NCBI GenBank assembly: GCA_039028155.1
Contig: JBCCIS010000031.1
Location: 1 to 62,637 of the forward strand
Source of the DNA: Pseudomonadota bacterium
Lineage (GTDB): Bacteria > Pseudomonadota > Alphaproteobacteria > SP197
Reading direction: 5' to 3'
Length of the DNA: 62,637 nt
In this document: one piece after another, positions 18,808 to 27,121 of the stretch
Layout of the letters: each line of letters begins with the position of its first letter
Numbering within the stretch: the stretch's first letter is position 1
Program-made: the position numbers and the translations under genes
The notes under the pieces: model-generated
What the model was told of the DNA's origin: nothing
The model's input: the letters and a program-made list of their open reading frames with translations, nothing else
Databases searched by the model: none

Positions 18808-19394
18808 GACGACGTGAAGTCTTGCTTATCTTGGGTAGCGGATTGGTCCTGACTGCATGCAACACCCCGGTTTCGCTACCGGTCTATCCCGACATCACGT
18901 TTCAGCATAAGTCGCCCCTGCGTCTGGATGTCAGCCGGATCGAGGTCATCGAGAGCGCGGCGACCGGCACGGTCGAACCGCCGCAGCGCGACATTCGCGC
19001 CAGTCTGCCCATCTCACCACTGGCCGCGATGTCGAACTGGGCGAGCGACCGGCTTGTCGCGGCCGGCGGTCCCGGAGTTGCGCGCGTCTCGATCATCGAG
19101 AACAAGTTTGTCGAAACGCCTTTGGATCTGACCAAGGGTGTCCAGGGCATCTTCACCACCGACCAATCGGAACGCTACGAAGGCCTGATGACGGTCAAGA
19201 TCGAGATCCTGGGCGATCCCTTGCGCTCCGGTTTTGTCCAGGCCCGGGCCGCGGCCAAGCGGACCGTGCCTGAGAACTACACGCTGAACCAGCGCGAACA
19301 GACGCTCTACGACATGGTGGCGTCGATGACCCGGGCGCTGGACGAACGCCTGGAGCAGGAAATGCGCGCCAACCTGTCGGTCTTTCTAGTTTAG
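18804..19394 (+). CDS. Conserved lipoprotein of unknown function
   Basis: 196 residues with a short basic N-terminus, hydrophobic stretch and lipobox LTAC (Cys at about residue 19), so lipid-anchored in the envelope. The mature part has no motif I recognise; it contains a predicted beta-rich section and a C-terminal amphipathic helix (LYDMVASMTRALDERLEQEMRANL, split here by my reading). Start ATG overlaps the hslO stop as ATGA, so it is the last gene of the arginine/Hsp33 operon. Its function may be envelope-related, but only its co-transcription is supported by the sequence. Confidence 0.75.
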   Translation: MRRREVLLILGSGLVLTACNTPVSLPVYPDITFQHKSPLRLDVSRIEVIESAATGTVEPPQRDIRASLPISPLAAMSNWASDRLVAAGGPGVARVSIIENKFVETPLDLTKGVQGIFTTDQSERYEGLMTVKIEILGDPLRSGFVQARAAAKRTVPENYTLNQREQTLYDMVASMTRALDERLEQEMRANLSVFLV

Positions 19395-19439
19395 ACCTCA
19401 GGTTCTGTCGCGAAGGTCTGGGCTGGCCGGCTGGGTGGG

Positions 19440-19468
19440 TTGACGCTAACGTTCGATGAGAGCGTTAG
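19440..19468. promoter_or_regulatory. TTGACG with adjoining inverted repeat
   Basis: TTGACG (19440-19445) is directly followed by the inverted repeat CTAACG-N11-CGTTAG (19446-19468). The repeat occupies the spacer and -10 zone of any promoter here, as an operator would. It lies 20 bp before the secreted two-domain protein gene. Confidence 0.35.
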
Positions 19469-19487
19469 GTAGAGCAAGGCCAAGCCC

Positions 19488-20345
19488 TTGAGAGCGCGCG
19501 TTTCAGATGCGGTGATTCTTCTCCGGCGGCCATGTCGCGGCATCCGGCCGGTGGTGCTACGGCGTATCGCAACGCTTGTCACGCTGGTGCTGTCGGTATC
19601 CGTTGCATCGGGTTTGCCGGTGTCGCCATCGCACGCCGTCTTTTCCAAACTGACGTTTGACGGCAAGCTCACCTTGAACGGTCAGCCGGCGGCCGGTCAA
19701 CCGATCATGGTGATCGCCGGGCCTGACCTGATGACAATGGCCCAATGCGGGCGCACGACGACGGACGCGGACGGTCACTACACAATGTCGGTGTCATCGG
19801 ATCACGCGTGCATCGATGATGGCAATGACGGCGGTCCGGTGACGTTCATCTTCACGTGGCACGGTCAACAGGTCGGCCGTTTCACCACGCACCACAACCC
19901 GAATGTCGGCAGTTTTGAAACCATCATCCAGAATCTCAGAATCGTTATCCCCAACAACATCTACGATCTCGATTTCCTGCCGATTGCTATTACAAGCTTC
20001 TCACCCGACGAGGATGAAGAACAGCTCGTGGCCCGGCGCTATTACGGCACGGTGACGGTCAGGGGCGCGGCACCTCAAGGCACTGTTTGGGTGACTGTCA
20101 AAATCGGGAACGTCACCTGTGGACGCGCCCGGGTACATGGCGGCAAGTTTGTGCTCGACATCACTCCCGATCCTGACTGCGCGTCAAAGCGTTCCGACAG
20201 CGGGTGGGAGCGGATTGACCTGGTGTTCCTGGTCAACGACCGTAACACATGGCGGACGACGACACACATCAAGCTCGACGAGCCGATCACACTCGGCAAG
20301 GCGAAAGCGACGCCGCCCTTTAGGGCGGACTGGCTGGATTTCTAG
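19488..20345 (+). CDS. Secreted protein with two duplicated Cys-pair beta domains
   Basis: About 285 residues from TTG 19488; the exact start is unsure because no ATG is available and a GTG lies 22 codons in. A signal peptide is likely (RRIATLVTLVLSVSVASGL...SHA). The mature protein has two similar units: C87-GR...DGHYTMSVSSDHAC108 and C211-GR...GGKFVLDITPDPDC231, each preceded by a strand of the form G-x-[LV]-T-[LV]-x-G and followed by a V-x-F/L-x-F/V strand. The pattern suggests two disulfide-closed beta-sandwich domains, in the style of extracellular CarboxypepD_reg or Ig-like modules. No catalytic motif. Function unknown. Confidence 0.7.
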   Translation: MRARVSDAVILLRRPCRGIRPVVLRRIATLVTLVLSVSVASGLPVSPSHAVFSKLTFDGKLTLNGQPAAGQPIMVIAGPDLMTMAQCGRTTTDADGHYTMSVSSDHACIDDGNDGGPVTFIFTWHGQQVGRFTTHHNPNVGSFETIIQNLRIVIPNNIYDLDFLPIAITSFSPDEDEEQLVARRYYGTVTVRGAAPQGTVWVTVKIGNVTCGRARVHGGKFVLDITPDPDCASKRSDSGWERIDLVFLVNDRNTWRTTTHIKLDEPITLGKAKATPPFRADWLDF

Positions 20346-20378
20346 TGCGATCGTTTGTTGTGGATCGGCGACGGTGCG

Positions 20379-21536
20379 TTACGGCCGGAGGCGTTCGATA
20401 AGCCGTTTGACGAAGGCGGTACCTGCCTCGACCTGGTCCAGGCTGATGAACTCGTCGGGTTGATGGGCCTGGGCGATGTCGCCGGGTCCGCACACCACTG
20501 CGGCGATGCCGTCTTCCTGGAAGATGCCGGCCTCGGTCGCGAAGCTTGCCTTGGCGACCGCGTTGCTGCCGGTCAGCGCGAGCGCCAAGCTGGTGGCCGG
20601 CGAAGCGTCATCCGGTTTCAGCGGCGGCACACTGGCGCGCTGTTCTGTCGTGATGTCGGCGGCACTTTGGTGCGCTTGCATCCGGTCGCGCTGGCTGTCC
20701 AGATACGCCATGGCGCGATCGGTAAGGTCCTGCGGGTCGTCGGTCGGCATGGCGCGGAAGTGCCAGTCGACCAGGCAGTCCTGGGCGATGATGTTGCTGG
20801 CGGTGCCACCCTCGACAATGCCAACCTGGATCGTCGTATAGGGCGGTACGAAGCCCAGGTCGGGTCGCGCGCGGCCCTGCATTTCCTCGAATAGGTCGTC
20901 CAGGAAGGTGATGAAGCGGCCGGCCGCGTGCGTCGCGCTGATACCGATATGGGTTGCGCTGGAATGGGCGGCGACGCCGCGAAACCGCGTGCGGAAACCG
21001 GCGATGCCCTTGTGGGCGTCGACCACTTCCATGCTGGTCGGCTCACCGATGATCGCCGCTTCGGGGCGCACGCCCTGGGCGCGGATGTCCTTGATCAGGC
21101 CGTGCACGCCCAGACAGCCCACTTCCTCGTCATAGGAAAAGGCGAAGTGAACAGGACGCGACAAGGGCTGCGCCAAGAAGTCAGGCACCAGCGCCAGCAC
21201 GATGGCGACGAAGCTCTTCATGTCGGAGGTGCCACGGCCATAGAGCTTTCCATCTCGTTCGACGACCTTAAACGGGTCGGTTGACCAGTCCTGGCCATCG
21301 ACAGGAACGACGTCGGTATGGCCCGACAGCACGACACCGCCATCGCCGGTCGGTCCGACGGTGGCGAACAGGTTCGCCTTGCCGCCGTCGCGGTCGTAGC
21401 TGAGCGACGACGTGATGCCATGCCGCTTCAGGTAGTCGGCGACAAACTCGATCAGCTCGAGATTGGAATGACGGCTGGTCGTGTCGAATGCGATCAGTCG
21501 GTCGATCAATTCGCGGGGTGTATAGGTCGGGGCCAT
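20379..21536 (-). CDS. argE: Acetylornithine deacetylase
   Basis: 385-residue M20-family metallohydrolase releasing ornithine from N-acetylornithine. Two-metal ligands and catalytic residues are visible: SGHTDVVPVDGQDW (His, Asp), YGRGTSDMKSF, FSYDEEVGCLG (Glu-Glu) and IIGEPTSM, with the dimerisation/lid domain in the middle and the C-terminal His in DIAQAHQPDEFIS. The closely related succinyl-DAP desuccinylase (DapE) is less likely from these signatures. It sits 7 bp downstream of trkH on the same strand, and faces the argD operon from the other side of the secreted-protein gene. Confidence 0.9.
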   Translation of the reverse strand: MAPTYTPRELIDRLIAFDTTSRHSNLELIEFVADYLKRHGITSSLSYDRDGGKANLFATVGPTGDGGVVLSGHTDVVPVDGQDWSTDPFKVVERDGKLYGRGTSDMKSFVAIVLALVPDFLAQPLSRPVHFAFSYDEEVGCLGVHGLIKDIRAQGVRPEAAIIGEPTSMEVVDAHKGIAGFRTRFRGVAAHSSATHIGISATHAAGRFITFLDDLFEEMQGRARPDLGFVPPYTTIQVGIVEGGTASNIIAQDCLVDWHFRAMPTDDPQDLTDRAMAYLDSQRDRMQAHQSAADITTEQRASVPPLKPDDASPATSLALALTGSNAVAKASFATEAGIFQEDGIAAVVCGPGDIAQAHQPDEFISLDQVEAGTAFVKRLIERLRP

Positions 21537-21543
21537 GATGATG

Positions 21544-22989
21544 TTACTCGCGCCAGAAACGGGGGGTGAGAAGGACTAGAACGGTGAAGAGTTCGAGACG
21601 GCCGAGCAGCATGCCGGCACACAATAGGAATTTCGCGCTGTCGGGCAGGCTGGCGTAGTTTCCTGCCGGACCGATGACGGGGCCCAGCCCGGGGCCAACG
21701 TTGCCCAGTGCCGCCGCTGCGCCCGAGATGCTGGTCAAGAAGTCCAGATCGTGGGCGGCAAGGCCGACCGTCAACACGAAGAATGCGGCGATATAGATGA
21801 CGAAGAACGTGGTCACCGATTGCGAGACCGTATCGGAAATCTGCACCTTGTTGAAGTGTGCGACGAACACGCCGTGGGGTTGGGTCAGCCGCTTGAGCTG
21901 CGAATAGATGTTGGCGGCAAGCACGTGCACGCGAAACATCTTGATGCCCCCGGACGTCGAGCCGGTACAGCCGCCCAGGAAAAACAGCACGAAGAAAACA
22001 GCGATGGCGAAACCGCCCCATGCGCTGAAGTCGTCGGAGGCGTATCCCGTCGTCGTTGCTATGGCGGTGACGTTGAACGCGACCTCGCGAACAACGATCC
22101 AGAACGCGTCATCACTGGTCACCAGGCGCCAGATGATCAATAGCGCCATCGCGGTGAGGGCAATGGCAAAGAACCATCGGACCTGCAGGTCACGCCACAA
22201 GGGCACGAAACGACCGCGAACCATCTGGATATAGATGACGAACGGCATCGTGCCGAGCAGCATGAAGATGATGGCGACGATTTCGATGCCGGTGCTGTCG
22301 AAGACGCCGATCGATGAATCGTGGGTCGAGAAACCCGCCGTCGACACGGTCGTCATGGCATGCATCAACGCTTCGAAAGGCCGCATGCCGGTGGCCCAGT
22401 AGGCGACGAAGCATGAGATCGTGAAGACCAGGTAGATGACGGAGATCGAGAACGAAATGCGCGCGGTGCGCGGCAGGATCTTCTCCTGGTCGGATGACTC
22501 CGTCTGAAAAAGCTGCATGCCGGCGATGCGCAGCATCGGCAGAAGTGCGACGGCCATGACGATGATACCGATACCGCCCAACCACTGGAGCAGGGCGCGC
22601 CACACGATGATACCCGGCGGTACCTCATGCAGATTGGTCACCACCGTCGCACCGGTGGTGGTCAGGCCGGCGACGGCCTCGAAGAACGAATCGCCGTAAT
22701 CGAGACCGAGCTCGGCGAAGGTGAAGGGAAGGGCGGCAAACGCGGCCAGGATGATCCAGCTCAACGTCGTCAGCAGGAATGCCTGGCGCACGGTCAGGCC
22801 CGTCGCGCCGGACCGGTTGGTCAAGAACAGGCCCATGCCGATAAAGAGCGTCAAGAAGCCGGCGCCCAGAAACACCTGCCAATCGGGGTTGTCGGCAGCC
22901 AGATCGGCCAGCGCGGGCACAAACATAGCCAGCGCCAGGGTCGTCAGGAGGATGCCGACGACCTGGAGAATGGGCCGGAAGTCGATCAC
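21544..22989 (-). CDS. trkH: TrkH-family potassium uptake protein
   Basis: 481-residue inner-membrane K+ transporter subunit. Four M1-P-M2 repeats are recognisable by their selectivity-filter loops: TTTGATV near residue 110, STAGFST, TTTGYAS and ALGNVGPGLG near the C-terminus, plus the FFLGGCTGSTSGGIK signature. TrkH works with the cytoplasmic NAD-binding TrkA, which is not in this window. argE follows after 7 bp, so the two may be co-transcribed. KtrB is the close alternative, but the length and first two helices match TrkH. Confidence 0.92.
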   Translation of the reverse strand: MIDFRPILQVVGILLTTLALAMFVPALADLAADNPDWQVFLGAGFLTLFIGMGLFLTNRSGATGLTVRQAFLLTTLSWIILAAFAALPFTFAELGLDYGDSFFEAVAGLTTTGATVVTNLHEVPPGIIVWRALLQWLGGIGIIVMAVALLPMLRIAGMQLFQTESSDQEKILPRTARISFSISVIYLVFTISCFVAYWATGMRPFEALMHAMTTVSTAGFSTHDSSIGVFDSTGIEIVAIIFMLLGTMPFVIYIQMVRGRFVPLWRDLQVRWFFAIALTAMALLIIWRLVTSDDAFWIVVREVAFNVTAIATTTGYASDDFSAWGGFAIAVFFVLFFLGGCTGSTSGGIKMFRVHVLAANIYSQLKRLTQPHGVFVAHFNKVQISDTVSQSVTTFFVIYIAAFFVLTVGLAAHDLDFLTSISGAAAALGNVGPGLGPVIGPAGNYASLPDSAKFLLCAGMLLGRLELFTVLVLLTPRFWRE

Positions 22990-23085
22990 CTTAGAGGTGT
23001 TCCCATGTTCATGATCAAGGCGGCGTCATCGTGGCGGTCACGGCCGGAACTGGCAAGGCCGCGATCGGCCGGCCCGAATGCCGGC

Positions 23086-23697
23086 CTAAGACAGCTCGGA
23101 CGTCACGGGATTGCCGATATAGGACAGGAACTCGCGCCGCGTCGCCGCCTTGGTGCGGAAATCGCCCAGCATACGGCTGGTCACCATAACGACACCCGAC
23201 TTATGCACACCGCGCGTTGTCATGCAGTGATGGGTCGCTTCGACGACAACCGCCACGCCCTTCGGCTCCAGCGTGTTGTTCAGCGTATCGGCAATCTGCG
23301 CCGTCAGCCGCTCCTGGATCTGCATGCGTTTGGCGTAGACCTCGATCAGGCGCGCGATCTTGGAAATGCCGATGACGCGGTTGCGCGGCATATAGCCGAC
23401 GTGGATGCGTCCGATGATCGGCGCCAAGTGATGTTCGCAATGGGATTCGAAACGCACATTGCGCAGCGACACCATCTCGTCATAGCCGTCGGTCTCGCCG
23501 AAGGTCCGGCCCAGAACATCGGTGGGGTTCCGACCGTAGCCGGTGAACCACTCTTCATAGGCCTTAACCACGCGCTTTGGCGTGTCGAGCAGTCCTTCGC
23601 GCGTCGGGTCGTCACCGGCCCACGCTATCAACGTTCGGACCGCCTCCTCAGCCTCTTCGCGGCTTGGGCGGGCGGGTTTTGCCTTATCGCCTGTCAC
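23086..23697 (-). CDS. folE: GTP cyclohydrolase I
   Basis: 203-residue first enzyme of folate/tetrahydropterin synthesis, making dihydroneopterin triphosphate from GTP. The zinc ligands are present in [10 protein letters not shown] and in [11 protein letters not shown], so this is the zinc-dependent FolE1 form. Other family marks are [19 protein letters not shown] and [17 protein letters not shown]. Start is GTG 23697 with AAAGGA upstream. Conserved length and uninterrupted frame. Confidence 0.95.
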   Translation of the reverse strand: MTGDKAKPARPSREEAEEAVRTLIAWAGDDPTREGLLDTPKRVVKAYEEWFTGYGRNPTDVLGRTFGETDGYDEMVSLRNVRFESHCEHHLAPIIGRIHVGYMPRNRVIGISKIARLIEVYAKRMQIQERLTAQIADTLNNTLEPKGVAVVVEATHHCMTTRGVHKSGVVMVTSRMLGDFRTKAATRREFLSYIGNPVTSELS

Positions 23698-23788
23698 AAC
23701 ATCATCCTTTCGCCGACACCCCGCCTGCTACGGCAAGGCGTTATCGGGCGCGGCCTTCTAGCCCACACGCCGGTGGGCGGCAAGCGGA

Positions 23789-24181
23789 TCAGTTAAGCGA
23801 TGCCGGCTGGTGCGGGCTGTCCAGGGAAAACGCTGGAATGGCGACATCAAAGGTTTCGCCGCCGGAACACTGCATTTGATGGGTGCCGACCATGATCCCC
23901 GATGGGGTGCTAAGCGGCGTGCCACTGGCGTATTCGTAGCTCTCACCGGGCTTCAGCACCGGCTGTTCGCCGACCACGCCGGGGCCGCGCACCTCCTGGG
24001 TCCGGCCCGCGCTGTCGGTGATCTTCCAGTGACGAGTCAAGAGCTGAACCGTCTCGGGCCCCTCGTTCGTGATCGACACCTGATAGGCCCAGACGAAGTG
24101 GTTCTGCAAGGGATCGGACTGATCTTCCAGATAGATCGGTTCGACCGTGATGGTGATATCGCGCGTGGTTTCTTGGTACAT
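23789..24181 (-). CDS. apaG: ApaG domain protein
   Basis: 130-residue ApaG/DUF525 protein, a single fibronectin-like beta-sandwich. Diagnostic stretches are FVWAYQVSITNEGPETVQLLTRHW, GPGVVGEQPVLKPGESYEYASGTPL and GIMVGTHQM. ApaG genes have been linked to cobalt/magnesium resistance in enterics, but the molecular role is not settled. Lies about 90 bp upstream of folE on the same strand and 66 bp from the divergent tRNA-Gly. Confidence 0.92.
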   Translation of the reverse strand: MYQETTRDITITVEPIYLEDQSDPLQNHFVWAYQVSITNEGPETVQLLTRHWKITDSAGRTQEVRGPGVVGEQPVLKPGESYEYASGTPLSTPSGIMVGTHQMQCSGGETFDVAIPAFSLDSPHQPASLN

Positions 24182-24247
24182 GGCAGCTCAACACGTCGTG
24201 GATGCCTTGATCGCCTCCTGCGACCATCGTAATTAGATCATGCGGAG

Positions 24248-24321
24248 GCGGGTGTAGTTCAATGGTAGAACGCAAGCTTCCCAAGCTCGAGACGGGGGTT
24301 CGATTCCCCTCACCCGCTCCA
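24248..24321 (+). tRNA. tRNA-Gly (anticodon CCC)
   Basis: 74 bases including an encoded 3' CCA. Acceptor GCGGGTG pairs perfectly with CACCCGC; the D arm is GTTCAATGGTAGAAC; the anticodon loop TTCCCAA gives CCC (reads GGG); the T arm is GGGG-TTCGATT-CCCC. In the anticodon stem CAAGC/GCTCG the second pair is A-C (position 28 with 42), where tRNAs of this type normally have a Watson-Crick pair. No clear terminator follows. Confidence 0.95.
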
Positions 24322-24383
24322 TGTTATGCGCTCACGCTGGTCGGTGGCATCACAAATAAACGACCGGCGTTTGACCCCTCAAT

Positions 24384-25367
24384 CTAGCTGTAGACCCCGG
24401 CCATGCGTCCGCGCTGCTGAATAAGCGCCAAGATTGTGTCGATGGCGGGGGTCTCGATCCCGGTCATGATACCCAGTTCCTGGACGACGGTGACCAGGGC
24501 GTCTATCTCCATCGGCCGGCCCATTTCCAGGTCCTGCAACATGCTGGTGCGGTGTGCGCCGACGGCGGCGCCGCCGTCGATGCGTTTTTCCACATCAATC
24601 GCAAACCGTGCACCCAGCGTTTCACCGATCGCCTGGGCTTCTAGCATCATGGCGCGGCTAACCGCCCGGGTCCCCGGGTCGGTGCAAATGATGTCGAGTG
24701 TCGCGTGGGTCAAAGCGCTGATCGGGTTGAAACACAGGTTGCCCCACAGCTTGATCCAGATCTCGTCGCGCAGCCGCGCTTTGATTGGGGACTTGAAGCC
24801 GGCATCGCGCAGGATCGTCGACAACAGCCCGATACGCTCGCTGCGTTCGCCTGACGGTTCGCCGAGTGAAAACCTGTCGCCGCTGATATGACGAATGACG
24901 CCGGGCTCGGGTACATCGCTGGCGGGATAGACCGCGCAACCGATGGCGCGTTCCGGTCCGATGCCGTCCCACAGGCGCCCGCCAGGGTCGACACTCTCCA
25001 CGCGCCGATCTCGCCACGGCCCATCGAGTTCGTAGAAGTACCACCACGGGAACCCGTTGATGGCCATGACGACGGCGGTTTCGGGCCCCAGTAGCGGCTG
25101 CATGGCGTCGACAACGGCGGGCACGGAGTGGGCCTTCAGCGTCACGATGACAAAGTCCTGGACGCCGAGTTCGGCTGGGTTGTCGGTGGCGTTGACGGTG
25201 ACGGTCTCGCGCGCGCCATCCGCTTCGATCAGGGTCAGCCCATCGGCCTGGATGGCCGCCAGATGCGGACCCCGCGCGATCAAGGAGAGTTCGACATCGG
25301 TCTTGGCCAGGCGTGCGCCCATCAGCCCGCCGATGGCGCCGGCGCCGTAGATCGCGATCCCGGTCAT
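24384..25367 (-). CDS. PanE/ApbA-family 2-dehydropantoate reductase-like protein
   Basis: 327-residue NADPH-dependent ketoacid reductase-like protein. The Rossmann motif GAGAIGGLMGARLA is at the N-terminus; the C-terminal helical domain carries EIWIKLWGNLCFNPISALTHATL, including the catalytic-type Lys and Asn/Ser region, and HRTSMLQDLEMGRPMEIDALV with the conserved Glu. The usual pantothenate role is possible, but many such paralogues serve other pathways. Its start overlaps the stop of the acyl-CoA ligase gene by 4 bp, so a joint catabolic role is at least as likely. Confidence 0.82.
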   Translation of the reverse strand: MTGIAIYGAGAIGGLMGARLAKTDVELSLIARGPHLAAIQADGLTLIEADGARETVTVNATDNPAELGVQDFVIVTLKAHSVPAVVDAMQPLLGPETAVVMAINGFPWWYFYELDGPWRDRRVESVDPGGRLWDGIGPERAIGCAVYPASDVPEPGVIRHISGDRFSLGEPSGERSERIGLLSTILRDAGFKSPIKARLRDEIWIKLWGNLCFNPISALTHATLDIICTDPGTRAVSRAMMLEAQAIGETLGARFAIDVEKRIDGGAAVGAHRTSMLQDLEMGRPMEIDALVTVVQELGIMTGIETPAIDTILALIQQRGRMAGVYS

Positions 25368-26905
25368 GCCAACCCCAGTTTGTCCGCTAGACCGATACGC
25401 TGCAGCTTACCGGTCGCGCCCTTGGGGATTTCATCCAGAAAGATCACCGTGCGCGGCACCTTGAAATCGGCGAGGCGTTTGCGCGCAAAGTCACGTATCG
25501 CTTGGGTGTCCACGTCTTCGCCATCACGCAAGACAATGGCCGCGGCAACGTCCTCGCCTAGTTTGTCATGGGGTTGCGCGAAGGTAACGACTTGTTCGAC
25601 GGCCGGGTGGTCCATCAGCACCTCATCGACCTCGCGCGGCGAGATCTTCTCGCCGCCGCGATTGATGATCTCCTTCAACCGTCCGGTCAGACGCAGGTAG
25701 CCATCGGCGTCGATCTGTCCCTGGTCGCCGGTATGAAACCAACCGCCGGAGAACGCCTCGGCGTTGGCCTTGGGGTTGTTCTCGTAGCCGCCGGTGACAT
25801 TGGGTCCGCGGATGACGACCTCGCCGATACCGCCCTGATCCAGAAGCGCGCCAGCCTCGTCCATGATTGCGACCTCAGGCCCGGCGGCACGGCCGACCGT
25901 GCCGGGCTTGCGCTGAGCCGGAGGCAACGGATTGCTCGCCATTTGATGGGCGGCTTCGGTCATGCCGTACGCTTCGATCACCGGCGCAGCGAACGTCGCT
26001 TCCAGCTCCGCCATCACTTGTGGCGGCAGCGAGGACGAGGACGAGCGGATAAGACGCAACGGGTTCGCCTTGACGATCCCCTGGTTGCGGCCCGCGCGCG
26101 ACAGGATCGCCTGATGCATGGTCGGCACGGCGGTGTACCATGTGGGCGCGACCGCTTCGAGCCACGGAAAGAACTTGAGCGCATTGAAGCCGGGCGTGCA
26201 TGAGATCGACGCACCGGCGCTCAACGTCGACAGCACAGCGGCGATAAGGCCGTGAATGTGAAACAGCGGCATGACGTTGAGGCAGCGGTCGCCGGGTGAC
26301 AGGGCCAGCGTCGCCGCGATGTGCCGGGCCGAGCTGCAGATATTGGTGTGGCTAAGCGGCACGATCTTCGGCCGCGACGTCGTGCCGGATGTGTGCAGCA
26401 CCAGTGCCGTGTCGTCCGGTTCGGCAAAACCGATCTGATCGGGCGCGGCAGCAACCGGCTCACCCGCCAGTGTGAACGAACCGGCCGGCTCCCCCGCACT
26501 GGCGTCCAGCTCGAACACGGGAATAGCTAGATCACGCGCGGCCTGGACGGCTTCGGATGTGCTGCCGCGCTCGACGACCAGCGCCTTGGCGCCCAGATCC
26601 TCCAGGTAGAACCGGAACTCGTCGCCGCGATAGGCCGGGTTCAGCGGCGCGGTCGTGGCACCGGCGGCTATGGCGACGAAGGCCACGGCCATCTCCGGCC
26701 CATTGGGTAGGACAATGGCGACCCTGTCATTGCGGCCGACTCCGAGCCGATTGAGGGTCGAAACGGTGTTCGCCGTCTGAGCGCGAAGGGCGCCATAGGT
26801 CAACCATTCGCGATCCGGCGCGCCGATCGCCGAGGCCGCTTCGTCACCGGCCGAAATCAAGCGAATCAGCGCGTTTATCGGCATTGTGTCTGCGTTTGCG
26901 TCCAT
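25364..26905 (-). CDS. Acyl-CoA synthetase, oxalate-CoA ligase-like
   Basis: 513-residue ANL-superfamily enzyme that activates a carboxylate as AMP then CoA ester. The P-loop-like LHTSGTTSRPKIVPLSH, YGMTEAAHQM, TGDQGQIDADGYLRLTGR and the C-terminal Lys in PKGATGKLQR are all intact. The wording EAYGMTEAAHQMASNPLPP with KPGTVG closely matches what I recall of Pcs60/AAE3 oxalyl-CoA synthetases, so oxalate is the leading substrate guess. No oxalyl-CoA decarboxylase or formyl-CoA transferase is visible here. Coupled by 4 bp to the PanE-like gene. Start ATG 26905 or seven codons inside. Confidence 0.82.
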   Translation of the reverse strand: MDANADTMPINALIRLISAGDEAASAIGAPDREWLTYGALRAQTANTVSTLNRLGVGRNDRVAIVLPNGPEMAVAFVAIAAGATTAPLNPAYRGDEFRFYLEDLGAKALVVERGSTSEAVQAARDLAIPVFELDASAGEPAGSFTLAGEPVAAAPDQIGFAEPDDTALVLHTSGTTSRPKIVPLSHTNICSSARHIAATLALSPGDRCLNVMPLFHIHGLIAAVLSTLSAGASISCTPGFNALKFFPWLEAVAPTWYTAVPTMHQAILSRAGRNQGIVKANPLRLIRSSSSSLPPQVMAELEATFAAPVIEAYGMTEAAHQMASNPLPPAQRKPGTVGRAAGPEVAIMDEAGALLDQGGIGEVVIRGPNVTGGYENNPKANAEAFSGGWFHTGDQGQIDADGYLRLTGRLKEIINRGGEKISPREVDEVLMDHPAVEQVVTFAQPHDKLGEDVAAAIVLRDGEDVDTQAIRDFARKRLADFKVPRTVIFLDEIPKGATGKLQRIGLADKLGLA

Positions 26906-26985
26906 GGCTCTTCGTACTATGGCGTGACGCCCGTCATTGCAAACCTTGCTTGCCGGTCGATATCGTCAACATTCTTTCGCGCAAT

Positions 26986-27002
26986 CATAAGTAGATCTTA
27001 TG
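26986..27002. promoter_or_regulatory. 17-bp palindrome in divergent intergenic region
   Basis: CATAAG-TAGAT-CTTATG is a perfect 6+5+6 inverted repeat in the 216-bp gap between the CoA ligase (start 26905) and the histidine kinase (start 27122). Downstream at about 27035-27052, GGTCAC occurs twice as a direct repeat. Both are plausible operators for one or both divergent genes. Confidence 0.4.
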
Positions 27003-27121
27003 AGAAACTTGTTCGTGCGTAGGAATGTATACTTGGTCACGTTGGGGTCACCGCAAATGGGCCCCCGGTTACGTGACTTGACCGAGCCGGTGAACGGCAG
27101 AGGAGCAGCAGCGGATACCCG

